Shown here piece after piece: positions 1 to 11,832 of a stretch of 64,000 bases of DNA; within the stretch, counting starts at the first letter, position 1; each line of letters begins with the position of its first letter. Source of the DNA: Acholoe squamosa (lineage: Eukaryota > Annelida > Polychaeta > Phyllodocida > Polynoidae); contig OX439039.1 in the NCBI GenBank assembly GCA_949317995.1, forward strand, positions 51,574,785-51,638,784, in the 5' to 3' direction. A program made the position numbers and the translations under genes. A model generated the notes under the pieces. It saw only the letters and a list, made by a program, of their open reading frames with translations, had not been told where the DNA came from and made no database searches.

Positions 1-119
1 CATAACATGTTGTACCACACATGATATACATATAGTTATTCACTACATAAGCAATCTATATGCAATACAACTCAGTTGAAAAATTGCGGGGCGCCAGAGG
101 CCTTAAGCTTCTACACCTG

Positions 120-1031
120 AATGTTAGAAGTATAAACACAAATTATGCATCGATCTGTGCGGAACTTTATCCTGCTGGTTTAGATATATATTCATTCTCT
201 GAAACTTGGTTCAAAAACGAGGATGATTAATGTGACTTCCAATTAGCGGGTTACATATGGTATAGACTAGATAGACAAGTGTTAAATGAAAAAGGTAATA
301 TTAAAACTGGTGGTGGGGTTGCTATGTATATTAAAAGTGCTTTAAAACATGATTATCAAGCGTATTCCCATCTTAACAAATCAGATGAAAATATTGAGAT
401 CCAAAATGTCCTGATCACCAAAGCACATATGAAACAAATAATTCTTTTTAATGTATATTGACCTCCGGACGGTAAAAAAGATGCGTTCATTGATGCATTA
501 ACAGGTGTAATATCCCAAATTGATGATAGAAAAAACTTTGAAATTATTTGTATGGGTGATATGAACTTCAATGTATGTGACGACTCTGACACTGTAAACA
601 AGCTGCTAAATAGACTAAAAGGGTTTGGTCTTAAACAAGAACTCAATGACAACACAAGGAAAAATGCTACCCTTGACCTTATATTTACTAACTTAAGACC
701 AAATTTTATAAATGCTAGAGTGGCAAACAATTACATCTCAGATCACCTTCCCATCTTTCTCATTGGAAAAAAGTGGAGGATAAATGAAGAACTCACCTAC
801 ATTGAAGGTAGATATTATAAAAAATTACCTGATGAAATATTACTAAGAGAATTCGATGCATATGACTGGACTAACTTTAATACCACTGAAAATGTAAATG
901 TCGCATGGTCTGAAATGGAAACTACTTTTAGGAATATTTTAAATCATTTTTGCCCACTCCACAAAATTTTGGTTAAAAAACATAGAGACCCCTGGATGAA
1001 TCAACATGTATATGAAGCCATAAGGGACTAA
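120..1031 (+). pseudogene. LINE-A endonuclease domain (APE/EEP fold), broken
   Basis: In its family this domain nicks the target DNA to prime reverse transcription. Reading from NVRSIN at 120, the frame runs through SFSETWF, GGGVAMYIK (about 310), MGDMNFNV (about 554) and SDHLPIFL (about 740), the expected order of APE-type motifs. Stops interrupt it: TAA near 228, and TGA at 459-461 where related elements have a codon before PPDG. Both fit point decay. The continuous part is 552-1031. The catalytic Asp/Asn of GDMN and the SDH triad are still readable, but the protein cannot be made as one chain. Confidence 0.85.
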
Positions 1032-1241
1032 ATAAATTGCTATGGTCAGCCAGGAAATCAAAAGATGAACACAAATGGGTCTGTGCTCCTGTCGAAACAA
1101 GGTAAATAAAATTATTGATAAAGCCAGGAAAAACGTTTTAAAGAACAAATAGAAGAATATAAAAATGATCATAGAAAATTCTGGGCCACTATAAATAACC
1201 TTATACCTGGCCATCCTAAAGTTAAACAAGAAATTAATCTT

Positions 1242-2918
1242 GTGGAGCATGAAAATAACAATATTCCTGTTTCCACTGACCAAGTTCCTAACTTTATAAA
1301 TAATTACTTTACACAGATAGGCCCCATTCTTGCAAAAGATTTATACATCCCATGGAAACCATACGACAATGCATGCATTAACTCAATGGATCCATTTGTT
1401 ACAAATGTACAAGAAGTTAACAAGTTGGTACATGATATCAATATTATTAAGTCATCAGCAATTGATAATATTTCCACCAAGGTTCTAAAAACTGTGTTTA
1501 AACACTCAGCTGGAATGCTTGTAAAGATTTTCAATTTATCTTTTGTCAATAATACTTTACCGGTTTCATGGAAAATATCCAAAGTAACCCCTATCCTGAA
1601 ATCTGGTAATACAAAACTTGTAAACAATTATAGACCTATCTCTCTACTACCATTGCCATGTAAATTATTAGAAAAAATCGTACACAACCGAGTTTATGGT
1701 TTCTTGGTTAGAGAAAATATCCTGACTCCCAGACAGGGTGGTTTCCGCGCAGGATGTAGCACAGTGGATACTCTATCAAAACTCACTGATGATATTAAAA
1801 GGGAATTAAATGTTGGAAATTCTACTATCTCAGCCTTCATTGATCTCAGAGGCTTTTGACACTGTAGACCACTCTGTCCTATTAATTAAATTGCACCATT
1901 ATGGAATATGTTCTGATAATTATCACTGGCTGGAAAACTATCTTTCCAACAGACAGCAACTAGTATATGCAAATGGTCTAAGCTCGGATCTGGAAAGAGT
2001 GGTCTGTGGTGTTCCCCAGGGCTCAATTTTGGGTCCTTTGCTTTTCCTAATTTATGTAAATGATGTAATTAAATGTACCAAATCATGTAATATTAGAATC
2101 TATGCTGATGATACTGTTATCTACTTATCGCACAACAGCTTCCTTCAAGCAAAGATTGAACTCCAATCAGATCTAGAGAATTATTTTACCTGGTGTATCC
2201 AGAATAAGTTGTCCATTAACATCACCAAAACGAAAATCATGTTGTTTACATCATCTGCTCAGAAATTAAAAACCCTGGTCACTAACATTATGTTAAATAA
2301 CCAAATACTCCAAGTTGTCCCCAGTTATAAATACCTTGGTGTGACATTAGACCCTCTTCTTTCTTACAAATACCATTTGAAAAACCAAAATAAGTCTATT
2401 GCTTATAAAACATAAAATTGTGTCTACTAAGGAGGTATCTAGATGTAAAAGTATCTAGATGTAAAAATATCTATAAAACTACCATACTACCTTCTATGGA
2501 CTATGCTGGTATTTGCTTCACAACATATGGCAAATACCTGGATCCATTGCAATATGCACAAAACAGATGTTTAAAAATCTGTTTGAAGGTACCCCATATT
2601 ACCAATACTAACTACATTCACAATATTACAGCCTGTAATAAGTTAATTGATAGAAGATTTGCTCATACTATAAATAACATGTACACCCGTTCGAGATCTA
2701 TAGATTATAAAATTGCAAATAGATTACTAACTAGACAACATGATGCTCCCTTATGTAAAACAATTACCCCCAACTGTGTCTCTTATATTAGAAGTGTAGA
2801 GTTTCATGGTGCCATGACTTGGAATGCTCTAACATGTGATAGAAGGAACACTGAAACTTTAGAAATATTTAAAACTGAAACTAAGAAATATCTTAAATCC
2901 TTGCTACCATATCGATAA
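1242..2918 (+). pseudogene. LINE-A reverse transcriptase and C-terminal region, frameshifted
   Basis: The first segment (1242-1859) holds the RT fingers: NYRPISLLPLPCKLLEKI and FRAGCSTVDTL. Within the palm motif (FIDL...FDTVDH) a single-base frame change near 1848 moves the reading into the segment 1810-2415, which carries GVPQGSILGPLLF, the catalytic YADDTVIY (about 2101) and YKYLGVTLD. A second break near 2415 leads to 2418-2918, with the conserved ILPSMDYAGICF and a basic C terminus ending at a TAA. The stretch TCTAGATGTAAAA is tandemly doubled at about 2438-2466. The catalytic Asp pair is intact, but the two frame breaks make this a pseudogene. Confidence 0.88.
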
Positions 2919-3311
2919 CTTGTATTAATCTAACTTACCCTAAACCTTCAAATTTGTTTTCTGTTCCCTCCACAAATCCCTTAATCAATTAAATATATAT
3001 TTGGTGTCAAGTTTCATTATTTTTAATTATTTAAATAGGTAGGACCAGAAGGATCAACCCATAACACTAATATAGTGGGGATGAGGTCCATAGCCTTCTT
3101 TTGCCATATAAATTGAAATATAATGTAATAATTGTTCAGTCTGAATTTATTATTGTCGTGAGATGTATTAACGGTATGGAATATTGACATCTATTTCCTG
3201 GAAGTGTTAATAATCTACTGTCAAATTACTTAAAACATTCAGACCAGATTGTACTACTGTTATAAACATATATTGGCAAATAAAGAGAATTAAAACAAAC
3301 AAAAAACATCA

Positions 3312-4075
3312 ACCAATTCAGGCACAAGTCCCCCCCCCCCGCAGCAGCAAAATGAAAATCAAGCCCCCGATTTATTGACTATGTTTGCTGAGTTACAAAA
3401 ATCACAAAAGCACATTCAAAATTCTCTCAGCACGTTAGCAACTGCTGATCATGTTGCGCAATATGATAAAGATCTTGACCACAAAGTATCTACCCTCCAT
3501 AATACCCTAAAAGGGGAACTTGAAACAGTTAAAACCGAAATAGAGACTAAATCATTAAAATACGAAGAGAGACATAATTCAAACCTTGAATTCCAGGAAA
3601 AGGTAACCAAATCACTGGCTGAACATAAAACAATGATTGAGGCAATTAAAAGGCTATTAAGGATGCCCCTGTACCTGACCCTGAATGGCCCAAGCTTAAC
3701 AATAATCCAATTAGGCCGCCCGCTAAAGACCGCCCTGGTGAGACAAGGTCCAATGTGCAACCAACTCCTGACCCAGAGAGAAATCTAATTATAAATGGCC
3801 TGTCTGAAAGGGACAAGGAAGACACTGAGCAGTGATTGTCACACGTTTTCTAAGTGAGTTGGGTATTGCACTTAAGGACGGAGACATTCTAAGGGCACTC
3901 AGGCTACGACCATTTGGCACCAAGCCGAATACTGACAAGCCTAGTAAGATCAAAGTATGTTTTGCTTCATTAAAAACATTGGATGAATGCCTTAGAATGA
4001 CACCTGGCCCGACAATGGTGATCCTCAGCGTGTATGGTTTAATCTGGATGCGAGTCCTGAAAACAGACCTTTAAT
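3312..4075 (+). pseudogene. LINE-B ORF1-like protein (coiled coil plus RNA-binding-type domain), broken
   Basis: ORF1 proteins bind the element's RNA in a ribonucleoprotein. Open sequence from before the Met at 3375 to 3788 gives a Lys/Glu-rich helical segment with heptad-like spacing (about residues 5-95 of the 3375 frame). A frame change near 3655 leads to a Pro-rich stretch and then NLIINGLSERDKED, a pattern typical of the RRM-like domain of L1-type ORF1 proteins. A stop (TGA, about 3832) precedes the rest: ILRALRLRPFG and PSKIKVCFASLKTLDECLR. The match is to a family pattern read by eye; there is no zinc knuckle in what remains. Confidence 0.7.
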
Positions 4076-4446
4076 ATCAATGTCAGGGACCGCAATGAGA
4101 CTTAAACAAAGGCCCTTATTGATTTTTGTCGCACAGAAGGCTTGAGAAGGCAAATTGAAGGCATCACAAGACCTAAGGATGACAGCAGAACTTGCCTTGA
4201 TAATATACTTACTAATTGCGATATAATTACTAATGCTGGAGTATGTGAAGCGTTAATTTCCGATCACTATCCTGTGTATGCATGTCTTAAAAAGTTAAAA
4301 GAAGAAAAAGTAGCAACCAGTTTTACAGGAAGGTCTTACAGAAATTATGACCCACAAGATTTTCATGAATTCCTATTAGATTGTGATTGGGATGAATTCC
4401 ACTCATCTCACATTCCTGATAACCTTTCGTTGCCCAGAATTATTTG
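4066..4446 (+). pseudogene. LINE-B endonuclease C-terminal remnant
   Basis: From about 4070 the frame reads FNINVRDRNE, a stop, then ALIDFCRTEGLRRQI, DNILTNCD and ISDHYPVYACL. This is the second half of an APE-type endonuclease, including the SDH triad (about 4257-4265). The first half of the domain, with its catalytic Glu, is absent, so the piece could not cut DNA. Reading stops at 4446 where the first insertion begins. Confidence 0.75.
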
Positions 4447-5125
4447 AAGATTTTACATTATTTCACAATTATATCACTTAGTTGATAAGCCAATGTGTTA
4501 TTTTGATATTCTCTTTTCATATTGACTCTGTATTACATTTCCTGAATACTTATAACTCAGTGAGGACTTTCAGTTTAGGACACTGAATTTATTGGTCAGG
4601 TTTGGTAACCATAGTTACCAAAACATTCCATTTGTTGTCATTTGGTAGTATTTGGTTTCTCTTGTGTGATATATATAGCCTCCCCCCATACACAATACTT
4701 GCAATTCTGAGGCATCATTCAAAGCTGATTCTGCATATATGTGTACTACCACTCAGGAGACATAATGTGCTAGTAACAATGCATGGATTATCTCTATGGA
4801 TAAGAACATTTCTTTTAGAATCTAATTGGAGATTGGGACATTGGATGTATATGATCTAGCATAATATTGGTTTCATGTCTGGTCTTAGCCCAGTAGAGGG
4901 TGACCCTCTAATGAATAAGAAAATACAACATCTCATTTTCAAGTTTTGACTCCCTGTGTGTGGTATAATGGAGATAGAGCAGAATTGATGGCTGTATTGT
5001 GTTTGGGAGGTCATGGCAGTTCAAATTGGACCGGTAGAAGTATCTGTATTTAAGTCCCATTTAAGCCTAAAACCGCGCTTTAAAGCGTGCTTGGGCACCT
5101 AGGGGATAAACAATGGGACATATTA
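4447..5125 (+). other. Unidentified ~0.68-kb insertion inside LINE-B
   Basis: LINE-B coding text stops at about 4440 and resumes near 5125 with YLDAACPIKTT, the segment that normally follows closely. The intervening sequence has no coding signal, no convincing terminal inverted repeats, and an AT-rich composition. A small hairpin-like motif, GGTAACCATAGTTACC, lies at about 4603-4618. It could be a non-autonomous element or a filler from rearrangement; I do not recognise it. Confidence 0.5.
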
Positions 5126-6340
5126 TTTTCTTTTACATATCTCAGATTATCTAGATGCAGCCTGTCCAATCAAAACTACAATAGTAAAAGAATGGACGCA
5201 ACCATGGGTTAATAGAGAAACTATTAAGTTAATGAACGATAGGCAATCTCTTATAAAGGAACAGAATAGGTTTGGCAGCAGATTTAATCTTAAGCAAATT
5301 GGGAGATTACGTAATCAAATACAAAGACATCAAAACCATAACAAGCGGGATTGGGTTAATGGCTTATAACTGGAGTATAGGGGGGATCCAGTCCGGTTCT
5401 AGAGAGAAATCAATAAGCTGGTAAATCCTAAATCGAAATCCTCTTATATACAATTAAGGGATAGTTACAGTGGTGCTATGATTCTACCTACATAGGTATC
5501 TGATTTTATAAATGAATACTTCTCCAGTATTGGCGAAAAGCTGTTCAATGACCTCATTCGGGCATTATGCCCGACCCAATACAAGATTTCCTGGTGTTGA
5601 ATATCTCCCAAATATGAATCTCGGCGAGATTGTAAATGTTGAAGCTGTACGGAAATTAATAGATGGAATAAGTGTGAATAAGTCCAGTGGTATTGAAGGG
5701 GTCAATTCTAGAGTCATTAAGGATGCCTTTAAGGCGCTGCCTGAACATCTTACTATTATGTTTACCCAATTCGATTATGACTGGATCCTTTCCAAGATCC
5801 TGGTCTAATGGGCTGCTTGTACCTATACCAAAACAAGGTGATCTCTCCGACATAAAAAATTGGAGACCTATTATTACTCTTCTCCCACTCCCGGGCAAGC
5901 TGTTAGAAAAATTAATTCACAGGTCCATCTCCCAAAACTTGGAGTTAAATATCACGCTCAATAAGAACCAATTCGGTTTCAGGCCCAATCGCAGTACCAG
6001 TGATGCAGTTTTTACAGTATTAAAAGACTTTTATGATAGTAGAGATGATGGTCACGTGACAGCAGCCTGTTTATCGATCATTCTAAAGCCTTTGATTGCG
6101 TCCACCATTTTACCCTAATTGAAAATATTGACCGCCTGAATTTACACCCAAAAATCAAGGCCTGGCTGCGAGGGTATTTGAGTGATAGGTCCCACCCCAC
6201 TTTTGCCAACGGTATAAGATCCCCACAACGTGCTGTAAAATTCGGGGTGCCTCAGGGTTCCACGATGGGCCCCTTGTTGTTTATCTTGTATGTGAATGAC
6301 CTACCGGATGTGGTATTGAATGCTAAATTAAATAGCTTCA
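5126..6340 (+). pseudogene. LINE-B reverse transcriptase, N-terminal half
   Basis: The linker (PIKTT, EWTQPWVNRETIKLM) leads into FINEYFSSIGEKL (about 5501) and the RT fingers in 5687-6118: NWRPIITLLPLPGKLLEKL and NQFGFRPNRSTSDAVF. The palm A region is broken by a frame change near 6075 (the segment that would read D..KAFDCV is split). Motif B follows in 6178-6335 as FGVPQGSTMGPLLFILYVND. Stops and shifts at about 5367, 5390, 5495 and 5800 prevent expression. Text is lost exactly before the catalytic YADD. Confidence 0.82.
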
Positions 6341-6884
6341 ATTCACTTTTTAATACATCATTATATCAATATTTTCCAATTTGTTGTGAATTTTCAGAAT
6401 TTAAAATTCTCTGACAAAAATTGTTGGGAATAGGGCCTTAAACCAGACCTTTCATCAATGTAAATGTACACACAGAACAGGTATGCCATAATGTCCCTCA
6501 TGCCAGTTAAAATGTGTCAGATATGAAAGGAATGAGCTTGGTACCATTGCAAAGAGATAATGCCTGGCTATTTGAAAATATCAAATGTTCTGGTAGAATT
6601 CTTGAGAATAAATGGGTACAAGGCATGGTATTTAGAAAGTACCAGGTAAATTTTGACTTGAATTCTAAGAAAAATGATTGCCTCCGAATATCAAATCACC
6701 CAAAATCTGCTATTTCTAGGCATATTTTTGCATTATTTCTTCAACAATAGTAAGGCAAACATAATGATTAATTCAAATAACCAAAAAAAACCCTATTTCT
6801 TGAGCTTTTAGGCTCATTATCTCTGGTCTAGCATGTGCGACTTCTGACTGGTTTTCTAAAAACACATCACATATGTATCAGATT
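6341..6884 (+). mobile_element. Insertion disrupting the LINE-B YADD motif
   Basis: RT reading stops after NDLPDVVLNAKLN and resumes near 6885 with IPVEAVRLLQADL. The last 40 bases of the insert (GCATGTGCGACTTCTGAC... to CACATATG) closely resemble the right terminus of the DNA element at 23588-24053 (GCATGTGCGACTTCCGA... to GGTCACA). That suggests a diverged member of the same non-autonomous family. The left terminus could not be recognised, so the exact start is approximate. Confidence 0.5.
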
Positions 6885-7560
6885 CCAGTGGAGGCAGTCA
6901 GACTATTACAAGCTGACCTGAATAATATACACGCTTGGTGCCTGGAAAACTTTATGACAGTTAATGCCTGAAAAAGCACAGGAATGTTTTTTGGAGTGAA
7001 AAGCAAATTAAAACCTCTGGTTGTTACTATACTAAATCTAGGTGGTGCAGAATTGCCACATTGTGAAACATATAACTACCTAAGAGTAGAATTAGATAGT
7101 TGCCTCACTGTAAATAGCCATATTACTAAAGTTAAGAAATCTCTGGGAAATAAGTTGTATAAGCTAAACAAGTTAAGAAGATACTTGAACGCTGAGCACT
7201 GTGCAGCAGTATATAAATGTATGATTTCTCCCACCCTAGACTATTGCTTGTACTATGTAGGTGGAGGTCATGTGGCAGACCTAATTAAGTTACATCGAAT
7301 GAAAAGTCAAGGTCTGCGTATCTGTTTAAGACAGGGTATACTAGGTAAAGACGTGGCTGAACTACACACAACCTGTGGTGTTAGACCATAAGTGGAAAGG
7401 CGCAATATACAACTTGTCAATTTAATGTGCAAGAAATATATAGATGGAGACAGTATTGAACAGGTTAATGTTAGAACCAGGTGTGACAGAAAGGTAAAGT
7501 TTGCATGCAGAAGAGCTAAGTCAAGTTTCTACGAAAAAATGCCCCATGCTTAAGGGGAGT
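6885..7560 (+). pseudogene. LINE-B reverse transcriptase, C-terminal half
   Basis: The frame reads AVRLLQADLNNIHAW, then a stop near 6969, then 6984-7391 with LPHCETYNYLRVELD, LGNKLYKLNKLRRYLN and MISPTLDYCLYYVGG: the thumb and connecting region typical of LINE RTs. A TAA at 7389-7391 and later frame changes leave KVKFACRRAKSSFYEKMP as the last recognisable piece at about 7492. It is the downstream part of the same element as 5126-6340. Confidence 0.8.
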
Positions 7561-7720
7561 CAGGCTCTGGGACAAACTTGGTCCCACTCAACAACGGGTA
7601 AGAGAGAAATGTAAATTTAGAGGGATAATTAAGAATTTCAAATTCAATTCAAGCCCGTTGTATTGCAAGGTTAACCACTGTAGCATCGTTCTATATCCAA
7701 TTGTATCTTGAATATCATAG

Positions 7721-10700
7721 TGCATTTCCATGCACTAGACTATGTACACAGAGGAAAGAACACTGATCGCTTTGACACATACTGCACAGGTCACAATTTG
7801 TCTCCCAGATGACATGTATGAAGGCATGTCAAATGAGGTTGACCCTCTCATATTTGGTTTGTCAACTCCATTTGACATGCGTAATAAAGACACGTCACAT
7901 ATTTCTGATCCATTCACCTGAGTGCTAGGTAATACTGTGAGACAATTATGTAAGGGTCAAGAGCAGTCAATAACTATGTACCAATGGTTCAATCAAGGGA
8001 GGCCTATAATAGAAGGCAGGGGATATCATAGTCCCACAGGCCTGCAACACTAAGGCACTTTTTCCTATCTACAGAACTCCTACTTGACTGAGGACCTCTA
8101 TGCAGTCCATAAGACAAGGGCATGGAGGTGCATGGCAATGCCATATGTCTCCCTGTACTGTAGATACTGAGATTATAGATTGTGGGTTAGAATACAGTCC
8201 TTTGGTATTTTCACTGACCCACACATAAGGTGTCTAACCACTCCAGTTGGAGTATTCAGGATGGTGGGTGTCTATTTTGATATTCAATAACAAATGCAGA
8301 TTTAACAACGAAATAGAATTCACTACCATTTATTGATAGTATTTACAGACCTTAGTGATCTATTCTTCATGAAAACAAAATGACACAGATACATCAAATG
8401 TCTCAAGTGTTGGTAGTACTTCTTGGTAGTGATTAGTCCTGGTACCAAAATGGTTGTTTGCTCCATCTAGTGGAATATCCTAGAACAATTATGTATGTCA
8501 AACCATCACATGTCAAGTGCCTTCGACATGGCCGTGACCCTGGTCAACTCACAGATGACATGGCATTTTAAGGCATGTCAAATCATATGAGGATTACTGT
8601 GTGCTACAGTTGTCATGGTGACATATGTGCACATGTCCCAATGACCTGTGCTCTCTGTGTCAAATCAAGTTGACATGGGTATACATGTCACTTTGTCAGG
8701 AAGAATTTTCTCAGTGTATATCCCACAGTAATACCAGGCTTGAAATGTTACAGTAGGGCGCGCAAAAAAAGGGACTCCGTTCATGGGGACGAAAGCATCA
8801 ATAAACAATATTACAACATCATGCACAACATTTAAAATGGTAATGACATGCACAGTAGTATTGATGGTGAAAAACATCAAACGGTATGGACTACATGTAT
8901 ATCGGCTCTCATGCAGTTGCTAGGAACATGGTCACATTGTAAGCAAATCTAAATGGCTGCATGCAGTTTCAAGTTGTCGGCGAAAGCAATCAACTACTAT
9001 ATTTACTAGTACTGAGATTGACAGCTAATTCATCAGTTCTAAAATCACAGAGGTAGTAGCTGGAATTCCATCTAACTACATGTATGCATGTAAGTTTAGG
9101 ACCTACTTGTTACTTTATCTTTCCAGCTACTTCTTGGCATGGACTCACACAAAATACAAAGGGTACCATGGGTGCTGCACCTCTACCAAGGAAAGTAAAT
9201 AAAAGTCCAAGATAATAGGCACTTCACTTGGCATGTCTACTCTTTTTAGCAGCATATTGAAAGCAGTCTGCAAACTGACCCAGACACATCAGTCAGACAT
9301 GTAAACCACGGCAGTCAGACTTTACATGGGGTTTATCTTTAAAGTCCCACGCGTGCTCGTCCGCATAACTATGGTTCAGTCCGAAGGAATAGTGCAACTA
9401 CTCCAGTGGGTATAATCTTAATATGGATAGAACTATATCTATCAGGCTCCGTTGATCAGTCGCAAAAGAAAATTATTGGAAGTGTTAAACCAGCTAGCAG
9501 TCCTTGATTTGAGTTTAAAACTTTCTAACGTAGTGCAGGTAACTTTTTTTGTCATGTCACGGTCATCAGCTAGTCAGGCGGTGCAGGGAAGGGGGGGGGG
9601 CATTTCCCTGAATATTGTAGTGTATGTGCAAGCCGCTTCCATTATAGTGGTAGCCTAGATATTACAAAATGCCTCATCTTCCTAATTTGATAGCAGGTAG
9701 TGGAACTACTAGGTACCAGTATCAATGGAGTTCCATTCAACCGTGGGATGGTGTTCCGGTATGTATATATCGGTGGGTATCAAAGGAGACTCAGGTGCTT
9801 TGGTTTGAGGCTATCTGTCAAACGGTACCTGGACACGTTCTTTCAATTAGAGACAGGCGACTCCAACAGGCCACATGTACAATATTGCACACCTGACTGG
9901 CAGGAGAAGGGGGGATATGGGAGTTAAGGCTGGTTGGGAGGAAGGGGCCCCTTGTCAGGTGGGAGGAGGAAGGGGTAGGGGTAAGCTAGACAGAGAGGCG
10001 GTCTGGAATGTGGCCTTCCTCAGACAGCCACTTTTTTTCTTTGTGTAAAGGAGAGTTGTTATTTTATACTCCACAGTTGTATTTGTGTTTTTGTCTTATA
10101 AGGTAGAAGCAAATAATGTATTGTAGGACTTGGGGTCTACCTAGTAGAGTGTATAGTATGAGTATGTGATGGTTTACAATGGGTGGCTATAGGTCAGGCT
10201 ACCAACTAAAGATCCCTTTTGAAGATTGGAGAGTGAATTATGCGTTCGTTGCACCCGTCGTCTTCCTTTTCTTTTTCCTATGCCCCCATTACAGGACAGG
10301 GACAGCTAGCCCGTGTCCTTATTCACGTGAGTTCTTCTCAATCAAAGTAACCATTTGTAGATTGATGGGAGTATGATTGAATTTGCTATTGGAAATATTC
10401 ATTACTGCAGTATTGAGGGTTGCAGGGTGAGCCCAGGGGATTACATCAAGGGCAAGGGGCCCACTAGTCAAATGATCCATGACTTGCCAATGAAATCTGC
10501 AGTGCTTCATTATCGCCCTGTCCTTGAAATAGTCACAAAGTCAAATCGAAGATTGATTAATGTTAATTCAGCATACTAGTTTGGTGACATTTGATAGCAA
10601 AGTGCATAAGTAAAAAGCTCAACTAGATTCACATTTCCTGGTCCAGTATGCACAAGCAAAGGACTTGCAAAAACACAAAAGCCATACAGCCAACAGAGAG

Positions 10701-11504
10701 AATTGTGTAGAAATGGGTGAGTTTTGTTTGTATGGGATCTGCTATTAATACACAGGGCCCAAGACCTCCTCACGGTCTCTCCACACGTCTTTGGTCTTTG
10801 GTTGATAACAATGGCTATGTACCCCATACCAAGGCAGTGTTGAGATTGTGCTTGACCATTTACAAAGTTCGGTGAGAGCCTGCACCCATACCCGGCTACT
10901 CATATATGAAGACCAACCCTTCTTCCATGCAGGGAGTGGCCACAGAGGGGTGGGACAGGGGGTATTGTTGGATTAGGGGAGGGAGGGGTGCGTTACACTT
11001 GATGAAAGGGTCGAGGTAACGGGGGAGCCCTCTTAGGGAAGAGGGTTTAGAAATTTAAAAGTCCATTAACCTCCCACCCCTTGTAGTTAAATACTGACCC
11101 CCCCCCCCGTCAGTCGGGTGCTTCACTGCTCTTTTCTCGGTGAACAGTGCAAGTCATACTACCACCCTTTGCTCACAGGTACCCCACCTACCCCCGCAAT
11201 GCTCACGGCGAAACGAATCGTCAACACAAAATGTACGAGCTGGAAGGTTAGTCAACAAGCAGCAGTATCCGCCATTGCCACCACCACCACTCTTTGTCAA
11301 ATATCAGTTTTGCGGTTGGTGGTGGTCTATGGCGTAACCACACTCCCTCTATGGCTGCAGGCCCCCTTAGAAGTCACCAGCGCGTTCGGCGCTGGGATAG
11401 TGTAAACAGCCCACATAGTGTAACGGCCCTCAAATACAGGACTCTAACTTGGAATCATCAAATTACTTATCCCCCCAAACTTTAAATCCCCCCACCCCAT
11501 TTTT
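7721..11504. other. Non-coding stretch; no gene recognised
   Basis: Short ORFs here (for example the overlapping pair at 9669-9927) show no recognisable motif and none is bounded by convincing splice sites. Poly-C/G runs occur near 9590 and 11101. A cluster of TGACATG/CATGTCA heptamers occupies roughly 7800-8690 (listed separately). The rest looks like ordinary intergenic or intronic DNA. Confidence 0.6.
7800..8690. repeat. Cluster of TGACATG / CATGTCA motifs
   Basis: The heptamer TGACATG, or its complement CATGTCA, recurs about ten times (near 7809, 7832, 7871, 8510, 8527, 8557, 8574, 8671 and 8686), several within paired segments such as GATGACATG...GGCATGTCAAAT at 7808-7840 and 8556-8582. 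The two segments look like a diverged duplication. This may be the subterminal repeat pattern of an old DNA transposon. Function unknown. Confidence 0.4.
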
Positions 11505-11832
11505 CACTTTTACGCCTTCCACAGACCCTGCATCTCACTCCGACACCCTGCCCCCCTACCCCGCATCTCACGTTTACGCCTCCCACAGACCCTGCATCTC
11601 ACTCCTACACCCCCCACCCTGCGTCTCAGTTTTACTCCTTTCGTAGACCCTGCATCTCACTCCGACACCCTCCTGAACCCAGCGTCTCACTTTTACGCCT
11701 TCCACGGACTGCCTTCTGCAGACCCTGCGTCTCACTCTGACACCCTCCCCCACCCTACGTCTCACTTTTACGCCGTCCACAAACCCTCCATCTTCCCCCA
11801 ATGTGTCACACTTTTACGCTTTCTATAGACCC
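11505..11832. repeat. Pyrimidine-rich minisatellite, ~58-75-bp unit, about 5 copies
   Basis: Each unit contains CTTTTACGCC, then TCCACAGACCCTGCATCTC, ACTCCGACACCCT and CTGCGTCTCA in this order. Units start near 11506, 11570, 11628, 11688 and 11761, with a degenerate last one near 11810. Unit length varies and sequence drifts, so the array is old. The minus-strand ORF at 11574-11801 is only a by-product of the repeat. Confidence 0.85.

Larger units (their letters stand above)
1..3298 (+). mobile_element. LINE-A: degenerate APE-type non-LTR retrotransposon, 5' end outside or truncated
   Basis: The block contains an endonuclease, a reverse transcriptase and a 3' untranslated region in the usual LINE order on the + strand. 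Endonuclease signatures (NVRSIN, ETWF, MGDMNFN, SDHLP) are followed by RT signatures (NYRPISLLPLPCKLLEKI, GVPQGSILGPLLF, YADDTVIY). After the last stop at 2918 a 380-base AT-rich tail runs to AATAAAGAGAATTAAAACAA near 3281-3298, which looks like the retroposed 3' end. Several in-frame stops and at least two frame changes show it is dead. The motif spacing and lack of a visible RNase H fit the Jockey/CR1 group of LINEs, but the clade cannot be fixed by eye. The next LINE's ORF1 begins almost immediately after the tail. Confidence 0.9.
3300..7720 (+). mobile_element. LINE-B: second non-LTR retrotransposon, with ORF1 remnant and two later insertions
   Basis: A different LINE lineage from LINE-A. 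In order it shows a Pro/Gln-rich then coiled-coil ORF1, a short endonuclease remnant, an insertion of unknown sequence, an RT N-terminal half, a second insertion exactly where the YADD motif should be, and an RT C-terminal half ending near 7560. The 3' limit is uncertain; AT-rich sequence with no clear tail follows. Between ORF1 and the endonuclease about 4035-4068 marks a large internal deletion, because ORF1 text passes almost directly into the GDFN-equivalent (FNINVRDRNE) of the endonuclease. LINE-A's 3' end abuts its ORF1, suggesting LINE-A inserted into LINE-B. Confidence 0.82.

Noticed and set aside
11574..11801. Arg/Val/Gly-rich minus-strand ORF
   Set aside because: Produced by the tandem minisatellite; its protein repeat simply follows the DNA repeat.
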